From Effrenium voratum (taxonomy: Eukaryota > Sar > Dinophyceae > Suessiales > Symbiodiniaceae), in the NCBI GenBank assembly GCA_963377175.1, contig CAUJNA010000490.1, forward strand, positions 147,001 through 211,000: a stretch of 64,000 nt of DNA, given 5' to 3'. This document shows, in pieces, positions 38,989 through 49,382 of this stretch (positions within the stretch are counted from its first letter, which is position 1; every line of letters starts with the position of its first letter). The position numbers and the translations under genes are program-made. The notes under the pieces were generated by a model. It was not told the DNA's origin, made no database searches, and saw only the letters and a list, made by a program, of their open reading frames with translations.

Positions 38989-39068
38989 TCGGATGGCGCC
39001 ATGCCTTCTTCCAAATGCGTGATTAGTGGGGAAGACTGTTCAAGTGGGCAAAACTGACTGAGTCGAAT

Positions 39069-41399
39069 GTGCAGTGCCGGTACTGCAAGTGCTTCAGCCG
39101 CTCAGTGGAAGGATTGCGAACAACGCAATTGAAACAACATGAGCGTGGAGTACTGCATCGGTTCCGACGAGCGACAGCGCTTGGCTGCAGCCCATATCTG
39201 CCAGGCACCCCGTCAATGGACACCTTTCTGGGTGTTGTGGAGCGCCGCTTGAAAGGAGAATCGCTTCGAAAATCTCCTCTTGGCCGCTACAAGGAAAAGA
39301 ACATTTCATGGTGCTTGAATGAGGCTATGTTGGACATGGAGCGGAAGAAACTTGGGAAGTGCCAGGTAGCTCTGATTTCGCAAGATGCGCAAGGGCCGAT
39401 GCTTTCTGTCAGATTTGCCTGTGTGTCAAACCGCGCTGCGAAACCGCAGCGCGTTCAACTTGAACTGCATCAAGGCCTCTTGGGGCTCTTCCACGGCCAA
39501 ATTTGCGGCGCCCGAAGGCTTGCCAGGACAACGCTGCGAGTTGCAAAAACTATGTTTCAGGCTAGAAGAAAACCTCCGTCTGGGTGGTGCGGGAAGGCGC
39601 CGACATTTTACAAAAAGGCTTGGCAGCATTTTCGCAGAAGGGTGGAACCTAGGCGGCAAAGCTTTGCTCACTCCATGTTTCAAAACAAAATGCTTCTCCC
39701 TGACGCTGACGCTGCTGAGGAAATGTTTGCTTCGGATGCGGCCGCTGATGAACTGAGAGCCGGCCGTTTACTCTCACTTCGGGACCACTTTCCTGCCGAG
39801 ACTTTTCCAGCTATGAAGATTCGACTGCGCGACAGCGCGCATGTCCAGCGGCAACTCAGCGCAGTCCTCACGTGTTGCATTCCCAGTAAACAACCCTGCG
39901 CGGAGCGGACAACTAACAGACAGCTGCCTTGCTGGCTAAGGTTTGCAAAGAAATGGCATCTTGACGAGACGCTTCAGGAATACATGCAGCAATTCATATC
40001 TGGAAAGGAGTCTATGACTGCGCTGATTTGGCATTCGCCAGATTTGAAGGTGATGTTTGCGAAGCATGTTGCTAGGCTCAAAAGTGGACATGTTTTAACA
40101 CACACGCCGCAAGTCTAAGTGTGGCCATAGTGTCTCGTCGCGCTAAGGTTCGGCACATGGACGCCGAATTTCTGCGTCACAGTGGCATGAGAGACTTGCA
40201 GTCGGCCAAGCATCGTCATTCCTCTCTGCAGAAGCCGATGGGGCGATTTATCCTTCTTGCGGATGCGTTCTTGGCCACAGCTCACGAGAGACTTAGTAGG
40301 CATCAGGCTTGCTTGAGTATGTCGCCATTTCAAAGAAAAACTGTGTTGCAAATCTAAGGATATTGCGAGTAAAGACCAACGCGAAACCCCGAAGGGTTGC
40401 CAAGAAGTTCCTGGAGTCTATATCCGCAGAGGTGTACCTGCAAAGGGCTATGATGGCTGACGCTGCTGATGAGGAGATCAGAATTTTACGCAGATTTGAC
40501 AAGAGCCAGATGGACATGAGTGCAGCGCAAACCTGTTTGACAACCTTTGCTCAAAGGCTGCATGTGCTCTTCGTGCAGAAAACAGCCACCTCCAGTGGTT
40601 ACACACAGCACGCTTCTAGACAGCACTGAGTCGCGAAGCCCGTGATAAGTTTTCAGAGCTTCAAAGACTTGATCTGACTGCCAGGTGCTGAAGTGGCTGG
40701 AAAGACCTCGTTTGATTCAACTGGGCGCTGGGCACTGGAGTGTGGGAGGCAGCGTTTCGCCGATCGTTTTCAACAGGTGCTTTGCAAGGATGGCTGCATG
40801 GCTCGCCCTTGTCTCGCAGACCATCAAGACAGAGTTTCCTGATTTTGAACTGATCCACACCTTGTCAGCCTTTTCGCTCAGCGGCCCCCAAAAGAGCGCT
40901 GCGGAAACACAGCGCTGTCTTCTGCGGCTCTCCCAGATGTTCGACGCGAACTCTAAGCAGCTCTATGAACAGTTCCAAGACTTAAAGCCTACTGCCCAAC
41001 GCCACCGACCGGTTCTGAGTTTGTTTAACGGTGCATATCGCTTGTCCTGCTTTGCTTGTCGCTTTCCAATGCTCTGCCCAGGAAAACAACTGTCCAAGCA
41101 AGTCGGAAGAGTTGGGTGATTTGCAAGCCTGGACCTTGGCAGAGTCAAGTGTCAGCGGCCGCTGCCCGGACATGTCTAAAACACTTGCCCGTGTCTTGCT
41201 GGCATCGGCGGCTGGAACTGCGCAGAGCGAGCGTGACTTTGCAGATATCAAGTACCACACTGCACGCAACAGGGCTTTCTTAGGCCCTTACTTCAAGGCG
41301 TTCGAGAGGCGGCTTCGCCAGTGGGACAAGAACAGTCTTCGTGGTGCAGTTGCTATGCTTGCCCAAAAGATTTGGCAGGAAGGCTTCGGCTCTGAATGA
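39069..41399 (+). CDS. hAT-type transposase, multi-exon or frame-broken
   Basis: Five open segments in changing frames follow the order of a hAT transposase. They are: a BED-like zinc finger at the start (CRYCKCFSRSVEGLRTTQLK then QHERGVLH); a catalytic-core-like strand (VALISQDAQGPMLSVRFACV); a DSAHVQRQLS segment with a following FISGKESMTALIWHSPDL; LQSAKHRHSSLQKPMGRF (40,121-40,300); a helical domain with LQRAMMADAADEEIRILRRF (about 40,440); a long insertion-type region; and the C-terminal dimerisation domain ASAAGTAQSERDFADIKYHT (about 41,210-41,300). It would cut and paste DNA if intact; introns or decay cannot be told apart. Two family hairpins lie in frame (NRAAKPQR and KSAAETQR). Confidence 0.7.
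39432..39453. repeat. CTGYG-N4-CRCAG hairpin 10, in coding sequence
   Basis: CGCGCTGCG/CGCAGCGCG with loop AAAC, in frame in the hAT-type gene. Confidence 0.85.
40895..40916. repeat. CTGYG-N4-CRCAG hairpin 11, in coding sequence
   Basis: AGCGCTG/CAGCGCT around CGGAAACA with one mismatch next to the loop, in frame in the hAT-type gene. Confidence 0.8.
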
Positions 41400-41489
41400 T
41401 CATCTGGGTCCGCTCGCAAACCTAAGTTTGTTTCCGGTCTTCGACTAGAAGCAAGCCGGCAGGACGCTTGGCGGCACATAGCTTTTTTT

Positions 41490-42536
41490 AACTTGCCGGA
41501 GTTCGCTTTGCACACCTTGCCGGCCAAGGCACGAACAAGAAATCCTGTTTCGGAAGCCTGAGCAAAAGTTCCCGCAAGGCAGCTGGGAATGCAATTTCCA
41601 CCAAGCACGAGGAAGCGACCAAAAAGTTGTCGGAGCTGAAGAAAAGACGGCGCTTTCAAGCTCAGCAAGACGACCTGCTGCTGCGGCAAGAGCAGCTTCG
41701 TCCAGCAGAGCACAGCCAATGCTCAAGCTCAGCTCGAAAGCTCGCTGCGGAAACGCAGGCGGAGTCAGCCTGAACTTCCAGCTCTGGCCAATATGCGCCT
41801 TGGCGTTTGAATTTGCTTTTGCGCCTTTGTTCTTGCAAGTTTTCTTAGGCGATTGCTCGCGAAAGAGGAGGCAGACTCTACTGACTTGCACCAGAAACTC
41901 CACTCTTTGGGTGCCCGGGTGGTCAATGATTATCTCTTGGCTGAAGGCGTTGTGGTGAACAATGTCGCAAAACCTGGCTCTCGAGCTTCATGGCTAATGC
42001 GACTCTCTGGTGGTCTTATCGTAAGCCAAGCGGCGATCAAGACCGGGTTTGGGCCTTGGGTTAAATACAAAGGGCCAGCCAAGGGCACCCGAAGACATGT
42101 GCTCATTACGCCATCATTTCGCAAACGTCATCCGCGATTCGCTGTCTTGGCACAAACACGCATGCAAGAGCTCAACTGGAAAGTTTACGTGCGGGCCTTG
42201 GCTGGCTGTGGCACACTTGTCGTCCTGTCCGTGTCCCGTTTGCCTTGTTTGGAGCGGCGCGCCCCTGGTAACAGAACTGAGGACAAGGCTGCCACCTGGG
42301 TGAACGCAGCCAAAGCTGCCAAGACCAAGAAGAACTATGTGAGTGTAGGACTTGCGCAGGAAAAGTCCGTGCTGACATCCACAAAGATGTTCAACGCCCA
42401 TACATTTGTACAGTGGGGAGCTCTTGGGGCAATAGAGCGATTCTGCCTGGGTCACAGCCGCCAAGGACGAGCATTGGTCGCTGCACAGAATCTGCAGACT
42501 GGGAATGCCACGTCTATGCGATGGCTCGCTGTCTGA
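41490..42536 (+). CDS. hypothetical protein with coiled-coil N-terminus, two exons
   Basis: Exon-like segment 1 (about 41,490-41,760) encodes a charged coiled coil (HEEATKKLSELKKRRRFQAQ, QQDDLLLRQEQL). After a probable intron ending at a TTCTTAG acceptor (about 41,850), segment 2 continues the coil (LAKEEADSTDLHQKLHSLGA) and then reads a globular-looking part (VVNDYLLAEGVVVNNVAKPG, NAHTFVQWGALGAIERFCLG) to the stop at 42,534-42,536. No family is recognised. A family hairpin lies at the end of segment 1, encoding LAAETQ, close to the presumed donor site. Confidence 0.5.
41745..41758. repeat. CTGYG-N4-CRCAG hairpin 12
   Basis: CTGCG GAAA CGCAG. The sequence after it (GCGGAGTCAGC) is shared with hairpin 16. 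Confidence 0.8.
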
Positions 42537-42732
42537 TGACGGAAAGTGCTTCTTGAAGCGCTGGGAGTTAAACAGTGTACAAAGCCGTGGGGGGGTGGGG
42601 GGAACCTTGTCCCGGCTGATGCGCGGGTCCGGTCAGCCGAAAAATCCTCCATTTTGTGGGAGTTTTGTTTGAGCGCTTTTTCTGCCACGCAAGCCTGGTT
42701 TTTGGTGTTGCTCCCTGTGTCTGCCAAATGAA

Positions 42733-43130
42733 CAATTCTGATGCATCAGAATTTTGGGCCCCTGCGAGTTCTGATGCACTAGATTTTGGGTCCCTGCGAG
42801 TTCTGATGCACTAGATTTCGGGCCCCTGCGAGTTCTGACGCACTAGATTTTTGAGTCTAAGTCGTTTATGCTTTTTCAAACGGGTCCTCGGGCTCTTTTG
42901 GGCCCGACAGCCCGAGTGCCGGGGGTTCCGAACCCCCTGGCACTGCGAGTTCTGATGCATCAGAACTTGCAGTGCCGGGGGTTACCCCCCCATTTCGAGC
43001 CCCAAGTGCCGGGGGGTTCCGAACCCTCTGGCACTCGGGACTCGAAAATGGGGGGTAACCCCTGGCACTGCGAGTTCTGACGCATCAGAACTTGCAGTGC
43101 CAGGGGGTACGGAACCCCCTGGCACTGCGG
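42733..43130. repeat. palindromic repeat cluster
   Basis: About 400 bases built from TTCTGATGCATCAGAA-type palindromes, four tandem copies of a ~39-base unit (GAGTTCTGATGCACTAGATT) at 42,735-42,870, and then a large inverted structure in which TGCCGGGGGTT/AACCCCTGGCA and GAGTTCTGATGCATCAGAACT blocks repeat in both orientations. It could fold into one big cruciform. No gene lies in it. Confidence 0.8.
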
Positions 43131-43310
43131 CTCAAAATCGGGCTGACCTGCTATTTGTTTTGGGGGGTATGTGCAATTAATCCCCAAGCCGAGACTACTA
43201 CGTCTTGTTGTCTGTTGTCTGGTGCGCTCATGTGTTCTGTCTGCCCGTCAAGCCGTTTCACGCTTCGCCCCGCAGCCAGCTTTCCTCCAGTTGCTTCTTC
43301 AGCTGACTTG

Positions 43311-43324
43311 CTGCGTTGCCGCAG
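43311..43324. repeat. CTGYG-N4-CRCAG hairpin 13
   Basis: CTGCG TTGC CGCAG, 14 bases before the start codon of the methyltransferase gene. Confidence 0.75.
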
Positions 43325-43338
43325 AAAGTCCGTGAAGC

Positions 43339-44609
43339 ATGGGGAAGACATCCTTGATGGTGAAGAAAACTGGCATCAAGAAGCCTCCTCGCGTGGAGAA
43401 GGTGGAGTCACATTGCCAGCGCAAGTGGCCAATCATGCTTGGGAGCGACTGCAGCGGCATGGGAACTGATGTTGTGGCAGCGAAGCAACTGGGGATTGAG
43501 TTCATGGTTCAGTTTGCCACCGATGTGGACCCAGATTGCCGAAAGGTGATTCTTTCCCACAAAATGGGACCGAGGAGTCTTGGATATGCTCTTGGAAATG
43601 TTTGCGAGAAGTGTGACTTGTACACAGCTGGGTTTCCGTGCCAACCATACAGCAGACTGCCAGAACAAGTAGCTGTTTTCAACCGAGTTTGGGTTACTTT
43701 CTGTTTTTTTGCACATAGGTCTTTGCTTAGTCTGCTCCTTCCGAGGTACGGCGGGCGTCGGGCAGGGGACATGCGACCAACGTGATTTATCAAAGGCTGT
43801 GGTGGACTACATCTGCCGCATGCAACCGCGTGGATTTGTGCTGGAGAATGTGACGGGCATCCGGAATAAGAAGCACAGGAAGCACTTCAACAAACTTCTG
43901 CGGCAGCTCAAGGAATGTCGGCTTCCTGGGTCGCAGAAGCGGGCCTATGCTGTGAGCTGGCGAATGGTGAACAGCCGCAGTTTCGGGCTTCCGCAAAACC
44001 GGAAGAGGATCTACATCATGGGCGCCAGGAGGTCCACGCGCAAGGGTGTGAAAACCAGAAAACCAAATATGGTCCACTCGCTGCCTGAAAGCAAGTTCGC
44101 TTGCCTGGACGACTTCTTGGAGAAGGGGCTTCCCAAGGTGGACATCAAGAAGCTTTGCAAAACCAAGCGGAACAACATTTTGGCAGGAAGGAAGAAGCTC
44201 AAGGCGAAGGGTGTTTGGAATCTGGACAGGGACATCATCGACGCAGGAGCCGGGAAAAACTTCCGGCAGGTCACCTCGGGCTATGTTCCCACAATCACAT
44301 GTGCCCGAGCCTCCGGCGACAACTTCTGGCTCGACAACGATTCTTGTCCAAACCAGATTTAGCGAGTGCAAATAATCAAGTGTGGCGAGTTGCGCAGCCC
44401 GCAGCCCGCTTACAGCCTGTGCTAAGGAAAGTCGCTTTCTCAGCCTCAAGGAGCTGGCGGCTTTGCTGGGATTCCACAACTTCCGCTGGCCCAAAAGTGT
44501 GTCCCGCGCCAAGAGAGGCAAAATGGTGGGCAACGCCATGTCGGTTCCTGTCCTGAGGGAGGCAATGAGGGCGGTGCTCACGGCAGCTAGGTTGATCCGC
44601 TGGGCCTAG
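43339..44609 (+). CDS. C5 cytosine DNA methyltransferase, three exons
   Basis: Transfers a methyl group from S-adenosylmethionine to C5 of cytosine in DNA. Exon 1 (ATG 43,339) has motif I (GSDCSGMGTD, residues 35-44) and motif IV with the catalytic Cys in AGFPCQPYSR (Cys101). An intron of about 80-90 bases follows (stops and an AG acceptor near 43,745). Exon 2 resumes with GVGQGTCDQRDLSKAVVDYI, motif VI FVLENVTG, and motif VIII QNRKRIYIMG. A second intron lies at about 44,345-44,415. Exon 3 carries LSLKELAALLGFHNF and motif X GNAMSVPVL, ending at the stop 44,607-44,609. All essential motifs are present, so the enzyme may be active. There is no chromatin-reading domain, so it is a catalytic-domain-only type. 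A hairpin starts right after the stop. Confidence 0.88.
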
Positions 44610-44629
44610 TAACTGTGGAGCCACAGTTA
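44610..44629. repeat. CTGYG-N4-CRCAG hairpin 14
   Basis: Perfect TAACTGTG/CACAGTTA with loop GAGC, starting at the base after the methyltransferase stop codon. Confidence 0.9.
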
Positions 44630-44782
44630 TTAAGACAAGAGCTGCTCCTGTTTAATTTGCTGGGACGATGGCCCTGCTTTGGGTTTGTGCTCCGCGACTG
44701 CAACAATTGACCGGGGTAAACAAAAAACGGAAGCGTTGCTGACGCGGATCAAATTCGACTTTTCACAGAGCGTGGCCCGTGC

Positions 44783-44831
44783 TTTCAGATTAAGGCTCAT
44801 CCGCAGTTTTCAGATTAAGGTTCATCCGCAG
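44783..44831. repeat. 25-bp tandem repeat, two copies
   Basis: TTTCAGATTAAGGCTCATCC followed by GCAG, then a second copy with one substitution, in the spacer after the methyltransferase. Confidence 0.8.
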
Positions 44832-44859
44832 TGTTTTTTATTTGAGGCCCCCGGCGCCA

Positions 44860-44875
44860 GCTGCGTAACCGCAGC
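44860..44875. repeat. CTGYG-N4-CRCAG hairpin 15
   Basis: GCTGCG/CGCAGC with loop TAAC in the spacer before the next gene. Confidence 0.8.
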
Positions 44876-45015
44876 GAGGTGCAGACTGCTATGGTTCAAT
44901 CAACATCCTCGGCAAGCTCAACCCCGGTGCAATGCCGGAACATAAGCACTTCCCACTACGATGACGTGAGGAAGGATTGGGAACTCATTGTGGGGCGCGG
45001 GCCTCAGTAATAGAG

Positions 45016-48000
45016 ATGCCATCAGTCAGTACTGCGCTGCTGCTCAGGACGGATCTTTTCAGGGACCTTGAGTCAATGAAGCCCTTAACGATCGAGGAGG
45101 GCGGTCGTCAAGACCCCTGCGACAATCGCAAGTTGCAGTCCATGATGGAGGCCTTGAAGGAGGGAGATTCCACTACTGACCAGTACATTGCAGGCGGCAA
45201 TGTAGCGTGGGTTAGCTGGTCATGGTCTTCGACTGCAAGTGTGCCAGTGTACAAGAGCAGCGTAAAGTGGATCATGCACACCACGTACAAGACGCCCCAG
45301 CCAAAAAAAAGGTGGTGGCAGTGGATGACTTGTTTATGGACCAGAAAAATGGGCAAATGAAGAGGATCAGTCCGGAGGAGGACCATCACGCCTTCATCTT
45401 GGCCACAGCGAGGGACTTGCAGCAAGACAAGTTCCAGGAGGCCGGCGCCGTCGCCCCTAAATACATTACTAGCCAAGCATTGAGTTGCCAGCGCAGGAAT
45501 GGAGAAGGGCGTGGCTGTCTTCCACGATCGATTGCCGCTTCAAGCCCGGGCTGAATTTGTTCTGGGAAGCGGCCAAGCAAAGGGAGGATGTTGGGACCAG
45601 CTACGAGACCATGTACTACAGCCCTGTGCAACGCATCTTTCAAATAGTGTCCTTCAAGTTGAATCACGAATCAGCTTCAAAGACCAAGCTGACGACTAAG
45701 AAGCTTTTCGAGATCTTGTCTGCCAACTTGACGGTGACATCGGGGGAGGCAGTGACGCAGTCCTTCCTCGAAGTCTTGATGGCTCGGTGGAATTCCTTGC
45801 TGAGCGACACTTCTTTCCGAGAGGAAGTCCTGCTTTCTGAGGAGCTCTTCGGAAAGCGAAGTCCCATCAAGTCCATATATGTTTTGCGAGACCTTGCCAC
45901 TGCTTGCAAGAAGCAACCGCCTTGCGTGAAGTGGGTGTTCGATGCCCTCATGGATGCGGCGTTGAACAAAACCTTCAAGCAAGGCGAGCTCAACCCCCAG
46001 GCGTTGGCCGGCAAGAACCCCCGTGGGAATAAGTCCAAAGGGCCTGACTCCTAGCACTGCTGCTTTTTTCTTAGGTTTTGCCTTGATTGATGGGGGCGCA
46101 CTGCTTCTGAGGCTGTTGCATATGTGGGCATGGAAGTATGTCCTGAAAGATGAGATCCTGGACATGCTGTTGGCTCACAAGAGCCTGCCTTGTGAGGACG
46201 CAAAACGCATCCGGGAGAAACTCTCCACTCAGGAGACGTGGCGCAAGGCAATGGCTGGTGGCCTTCTCTTCTCGCGGGAGACGCTCGAAAATATCCCTGA
46301 CAATGAACTTGACCCTAGCATTTTGACTGCAATTGGTGATTCAAGTGTCGCCCATGACATTGTAATGATCTGGACATGGCGCCGAGGCAAATCCGTGAAA
46401 GTCGTGGCCAACAAATCGTGGCTGGGGGCGCTGCAGCCAGCCAGTCAAGAGGCTGCGGAATTTCTGGCAGATCTCGTTTACACCAAGAAGTACGACGAGA
46501 AGGTGAAGAGCGTGTTGCACACCAACTTTGACGTGAATGCCCTTCTCGAGCGCGAGGTGCTCAAGCCCATCTGGGACAAGCTAACCAAGAAAGCCGACAA
46601 CACGGCTGCGGCAACGCAGGCGGAGTCAGCGGACGAAGGTGCGTTGGATGACGCCGCCCTTGTGAAAGCCGCCATCCGCCTTTCAGAGCCCAATGAAGCC
46701 AAGGCAACTGAGGCTGTCCAGTTGAAGCTCTGAAGACTGAAGACAAAGAGTTTCTGCTAGAAACTGAGACAACCGCCAAGGACCTTGTCAATTCCCTTTT
46801 GCAGGTCGCGGTGGCTGACCAAGAGATTGACAAACTCATCCTTGCTTTGTCGAAGGTGGTATTCCTAAACACGCGAAGCCAGGAGGGTTCCCAACTTTTC
46901 ATTTGGGACGTTGAGCAGGCAGGAGAGCATAAAACCGACGCTCGGAGGTCACCCCCTCCGTTTCAGAAAGAACACTTCGAGAAAGTGGTCCAGGGCGTGC
47001 TTTTTGCACGAAACAGGCAATCCACTTTGACCTTTGACGACTCGGACGGGCCGCCTCCCCCAGACGCTTCGGATGTGTTGCCTAGCTTATTAGATAAACA
47101 CAGGATGCGTGCGCCGCCCATGCGTTGCTCATCTTAGGTTCTTGTTCTTTGACGGAGGCCGGTCAGGCCTGCATTCTCATTGGAACAACCTGTTCAAGGG
47201 CATCGGCGTGACTAAGATGTGGAATTTAATCCACAGTGAGGCCTCGACAACTGCGAACAGGAAGGCCAGGAATCTGTCAGGGACGGCGATTGAGCGTGGG
47301 GCCAGGGCCTCAGTGTTTTAATGTGATTTCCTCGGAGGCGCGGGGGCTGATAATGAGGTCAACGTGATTAACTTGGCAGAAAAGGTCTTGGTGACCACCA
47401 CGGATGCGCAAAAGCTGCAAGCTATCACGGGAAGCCGGAAGAACCTACATTTTGAGGGGACCGTGTGTGTTCAGATGCTGCGCCTTGGATAAAAACCAAA
47501 CAGTGCGCGGTTGTTTGGCGCGCTCAGCTTGCGCCCCTTGTTTGCGTGCGAGTTTCTGAGGTCTACGGGGTCCCCCGGCATGATTTGGCAGGGCTGACAA
47601 GGCTGGCACCTGTGTTCAAGCACGAGTTGCTTGGAAGCTTCCGCGTGGCTGGTGCACCGAACAACCAACAGCGAACAGATGGAAGTGCAAAGGACAACGT
47701 GGCAGGAGAACCGATCACTTGGAATCCAAGGCATTCGCACATGATCGAGTAATTGTTGCACCGGTATCGGCCACGGGCTGTCACACTCATGACAGCAGCA
47801 GAGCCTGCGACAGCCAGCGTGATTTTGACAAAAAGAATTCCAGTGACAGCAATTTGCTCCTTGGCTGCATCGCAGTTTGATGTCCTTTTGCTCGAGTTTG
47901 GTTCTGGTGTCCAAGAAGAGCACGCCAGGCTTCTCACAAAAGCACGCCAAGTGGTTCAAGGCCCAGGTTTGCACACAGCTCCTCGCGGCGATGACTGACC

Positions 48001-48296
48001 CTGCCAACGACAAGATTTTCAACGCAAAGCTGGGAAAACTTTTGCACCTTCCGCATCCGCAGAGCAGCAGCACCCCTGAGCCTTCCACGTCCACGGTGAC
48101 AGGCAAGAAGCGAAAGTCGCGGGGAGGTGCCAATGCAAAGCCGAAGCCAAAGAAGGCTGCAAAGATGAAGGCGGCTCCGAAGAAGAAGTCGGAGAAGGAT
48201 CGGATTGCAGAAGACGAAGAAGACGAAGAAATTGAAGATGAAGAGGACGTCGAGGAGGAGAATCTGAGTGAAGACTCTGTGGGTAGTGATGACTAA
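45016..48296 (+). CDS. large multi-exon gene of unknown function
   Basis: A chain of open segments with consistent coding character on the plus strand. They are: ATG 45,016 (MPSVSTALLLRTDLFRDLES); 45,222-45,480 (KKVVAVDDLFMDQKNGQMKR); 45,485-46,050 (TIDCRFKPGLNLFWEAAKQR, then FEILSANLTVTSGEAVTQSF); 46,065-46,733 (WAWKYVLKDEILDMLLAHKS and further helices); 46,740-47,100 (VAVADQEIDKLILALSKVVF); 47,140-47,320 (DGGRSGLHSHWNNLFKGIG); 47,340-47,490 (NEVNVINLAEKVLVTTTDAQ); about 47,550-47,750; and a last exon (about 47,890-48,296) with a basic Lys-rich, then acidic tail. Introns with CTTAGG-type acceptors separate several segments. No domain is recognised; the tail suggests a nuclear or DNA-associated protein. 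Treating it as one gene is an inference. One hairpin is in frame (NTAAATQAES) and one follows the stop. Confidence 0.45.
46606..46619. repeat. CTGYG-N4-CRCAG hairpin 16, in coding sequence
   Basis: CTGCG GCAA CGCAG, followed by GCGGAGTCAGC as after hairpin 12. Confidence 0.8.
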
Positions 48297-48297
48297 A

Positions 48298-48319
48298 CAA
48301 ACTGTGGTGCCACAGTTTG
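48298..48319. repeat. CTGYG-N4-CRCAG hairpin 17
   Basis: Perfect nine-base stem CAAACTGTG/CACAGTTTG with loop GTGC, one base after the stop codon at 48,296. Confidence 0.9.
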
Positions 48320-48568
48320 TGCATTCTTTTGTTTAGCCAGCGCATGACAATAATGATGATAGCGGGACATGTCTGTTGGCAGCGAAGCAATCACAGACCC
48401 GGGGCAGATTGCAGTCGCTGGGAGGAAAATGGGATAAACACGCTGCTGCAATTGTGAGTGTCCTGTCTTTTGAACTGACAGTGCACGGAGAACCATTTGC
48501 AGTCCACGACCTGTGCTCTTGAGAGCCCAACCATGAGCCCCTCAAGCCAGTAAGTAGCATTGCCATTC

Positions 48569-49153
48569 ATGAGCGGCGGCATCGAAGAAGGCAACTTTTT
48601 CCCGAGCCTGAGGAAGAACAACAATTGCGATGAGCCTGACTCTGGCAACCAGGAGGCTGAGCCTTCCATCGAGCAGCTCTTCGGCGAGGCGGGGGGATGG
48701 GATGATTCTGATGAGCCGGAGGACGAGAACGAAGATATGAATGAAGAAGAAGAAGAAGCAGAAGAAGAAGACAAAGACGCAGGAGAAGATCCTCCATGTC
48801 CAGTAGCGAAGGCCAAAGCCAAGGCCAAAGCCAAGGCCAAGGCCAAAGCCAAGGCCAAAGCCAAGGCCAAAGCCAAGGCCAAGAAAGAGCCCAAAGCCAA
48901 GGCCAAGGTCAAAGCCAAGGCCAAAGCCAAAGGCAAGGCCAAAGCCAAGGGCGCGTCAAAGAAAACCGCAAATTATGAAAATACCCGAAAAGCTTTCTTT
49001 GACAACGCTGCCGAGAACGGCCTGGATAGTAATGCTGCCCGGAACGCCTGGCTTCAGAGCACAGAGAGGAAGAATGCGATAGCTTCAATGCCAAGTCCTG
49101 AGAGAAGGCAACGCAAATTTGTGACACCTCCTCCCGCTGATGATGTAAACTAG
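48569..49153 (+). CDS. Lys/Ala-repeat protein with acidic N-terminal region
   Basis: ATG 48,569 gives about 194 residues: a short N-terminus, a strongly acidic Asp/Glu region (residues about 45-75), then an alternating Ala-Lys tract (AKAKAKAK type) of about 50 residues, a basic linker and a small C-terminal module (NTRKAFFDNAAENGLDSNAA, then RNAWLQSTERKNAIASMPSP). Ala-Lys tracts resemble histone H1-type tails and would bind DNA or acidic partners, so a chromatin-like role is possible but unproven. The tract comes from a GCCAAG/GCCAAA hexamer repeat and is prone to length change. The overlapping minus-strand frame of Leu/Ala repeats is a shadow. A hairpin follows the stop. Confidence 0.6.
   Translation: MSGGIEEGNFFPSLRKNNNCDEPDSGNQEAEPSIEQLFGEAGGWDDSDEPEDENEDMNEEEEEAEEEDKDAGEDPPCPVAKAKAKAKAKAKAKAKAKAKAKAKAKKEPKAKAKVKAKAKAKGKAKAKGASKKTANYENTRKAFFDNAAENGLDSNAARNAWLQSTERKNAIASMPSPERRQRKFVTPPPADDVN
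48810..48955. repeat. GCCAAR hexamer repeat tract
   Basis: Tandem GCCAAA/GCCAAG units encoding the Ala-Lys tract, with a few interruptions. Confidence 0.9.
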
Positions 49154-49166
49154 ACCTTGTGGCAAT

Positions 49167-49190
49167 GTCTGCTGCGGGCGCGCAGCAGAC
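49167..49190. repeat. CTGYG-N4-CRCAG hairpin 18
   Basis: The longest stem of the family: ten perfect pairs, GTCTGCTGCG/CGCAGCAGAC, loop GGCG, 13 bases after the stop at 49,153. Confidence 0.9.
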
Positions 49191-49360
49191 CATGGCACCG
49201 CGTGATGGGCAAAGAAACAAAAGCGCAAGCATTGCGTGTTGGACCTTGCAAGTTGCGACTGTCCTTGAAAGTTGCGATGTTGTTGATTGATGTTAGTGCC
49301 CTGCAGCTGTTTTCGCTTCACATCTAGAAAACTGCGCGTCAGTCCCACTTCCCACAGACA

Positions 49361-49380
49361 TTACTGTGCTACCACAGTAA
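49361..49380. repeat. CTGYG-N4-CRCAG hairpin 19
   Basis: Perfect TTACTGTG/CACAGTAA with loop CTAC, two bases before the start codon of the next gene. Confidence 0.9.
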
Positions 49381-49382
49381 TT

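Noticed and set aside
47471..48133. Minus-strand frame of 220 codons rich in Cys and Leu.
   Set aside because: It lies antisense to exon-like segments with better composition and shows no domain.
48391..48978. Minus-strand Leu/Ala-repeat frame and a plus-strand Gln/Gly/Ser-repeat frame over the hexamer tract.
   Set aside because: Both are shadows of the Ala-Lys frame, which alone is supported by good sequence on either side.
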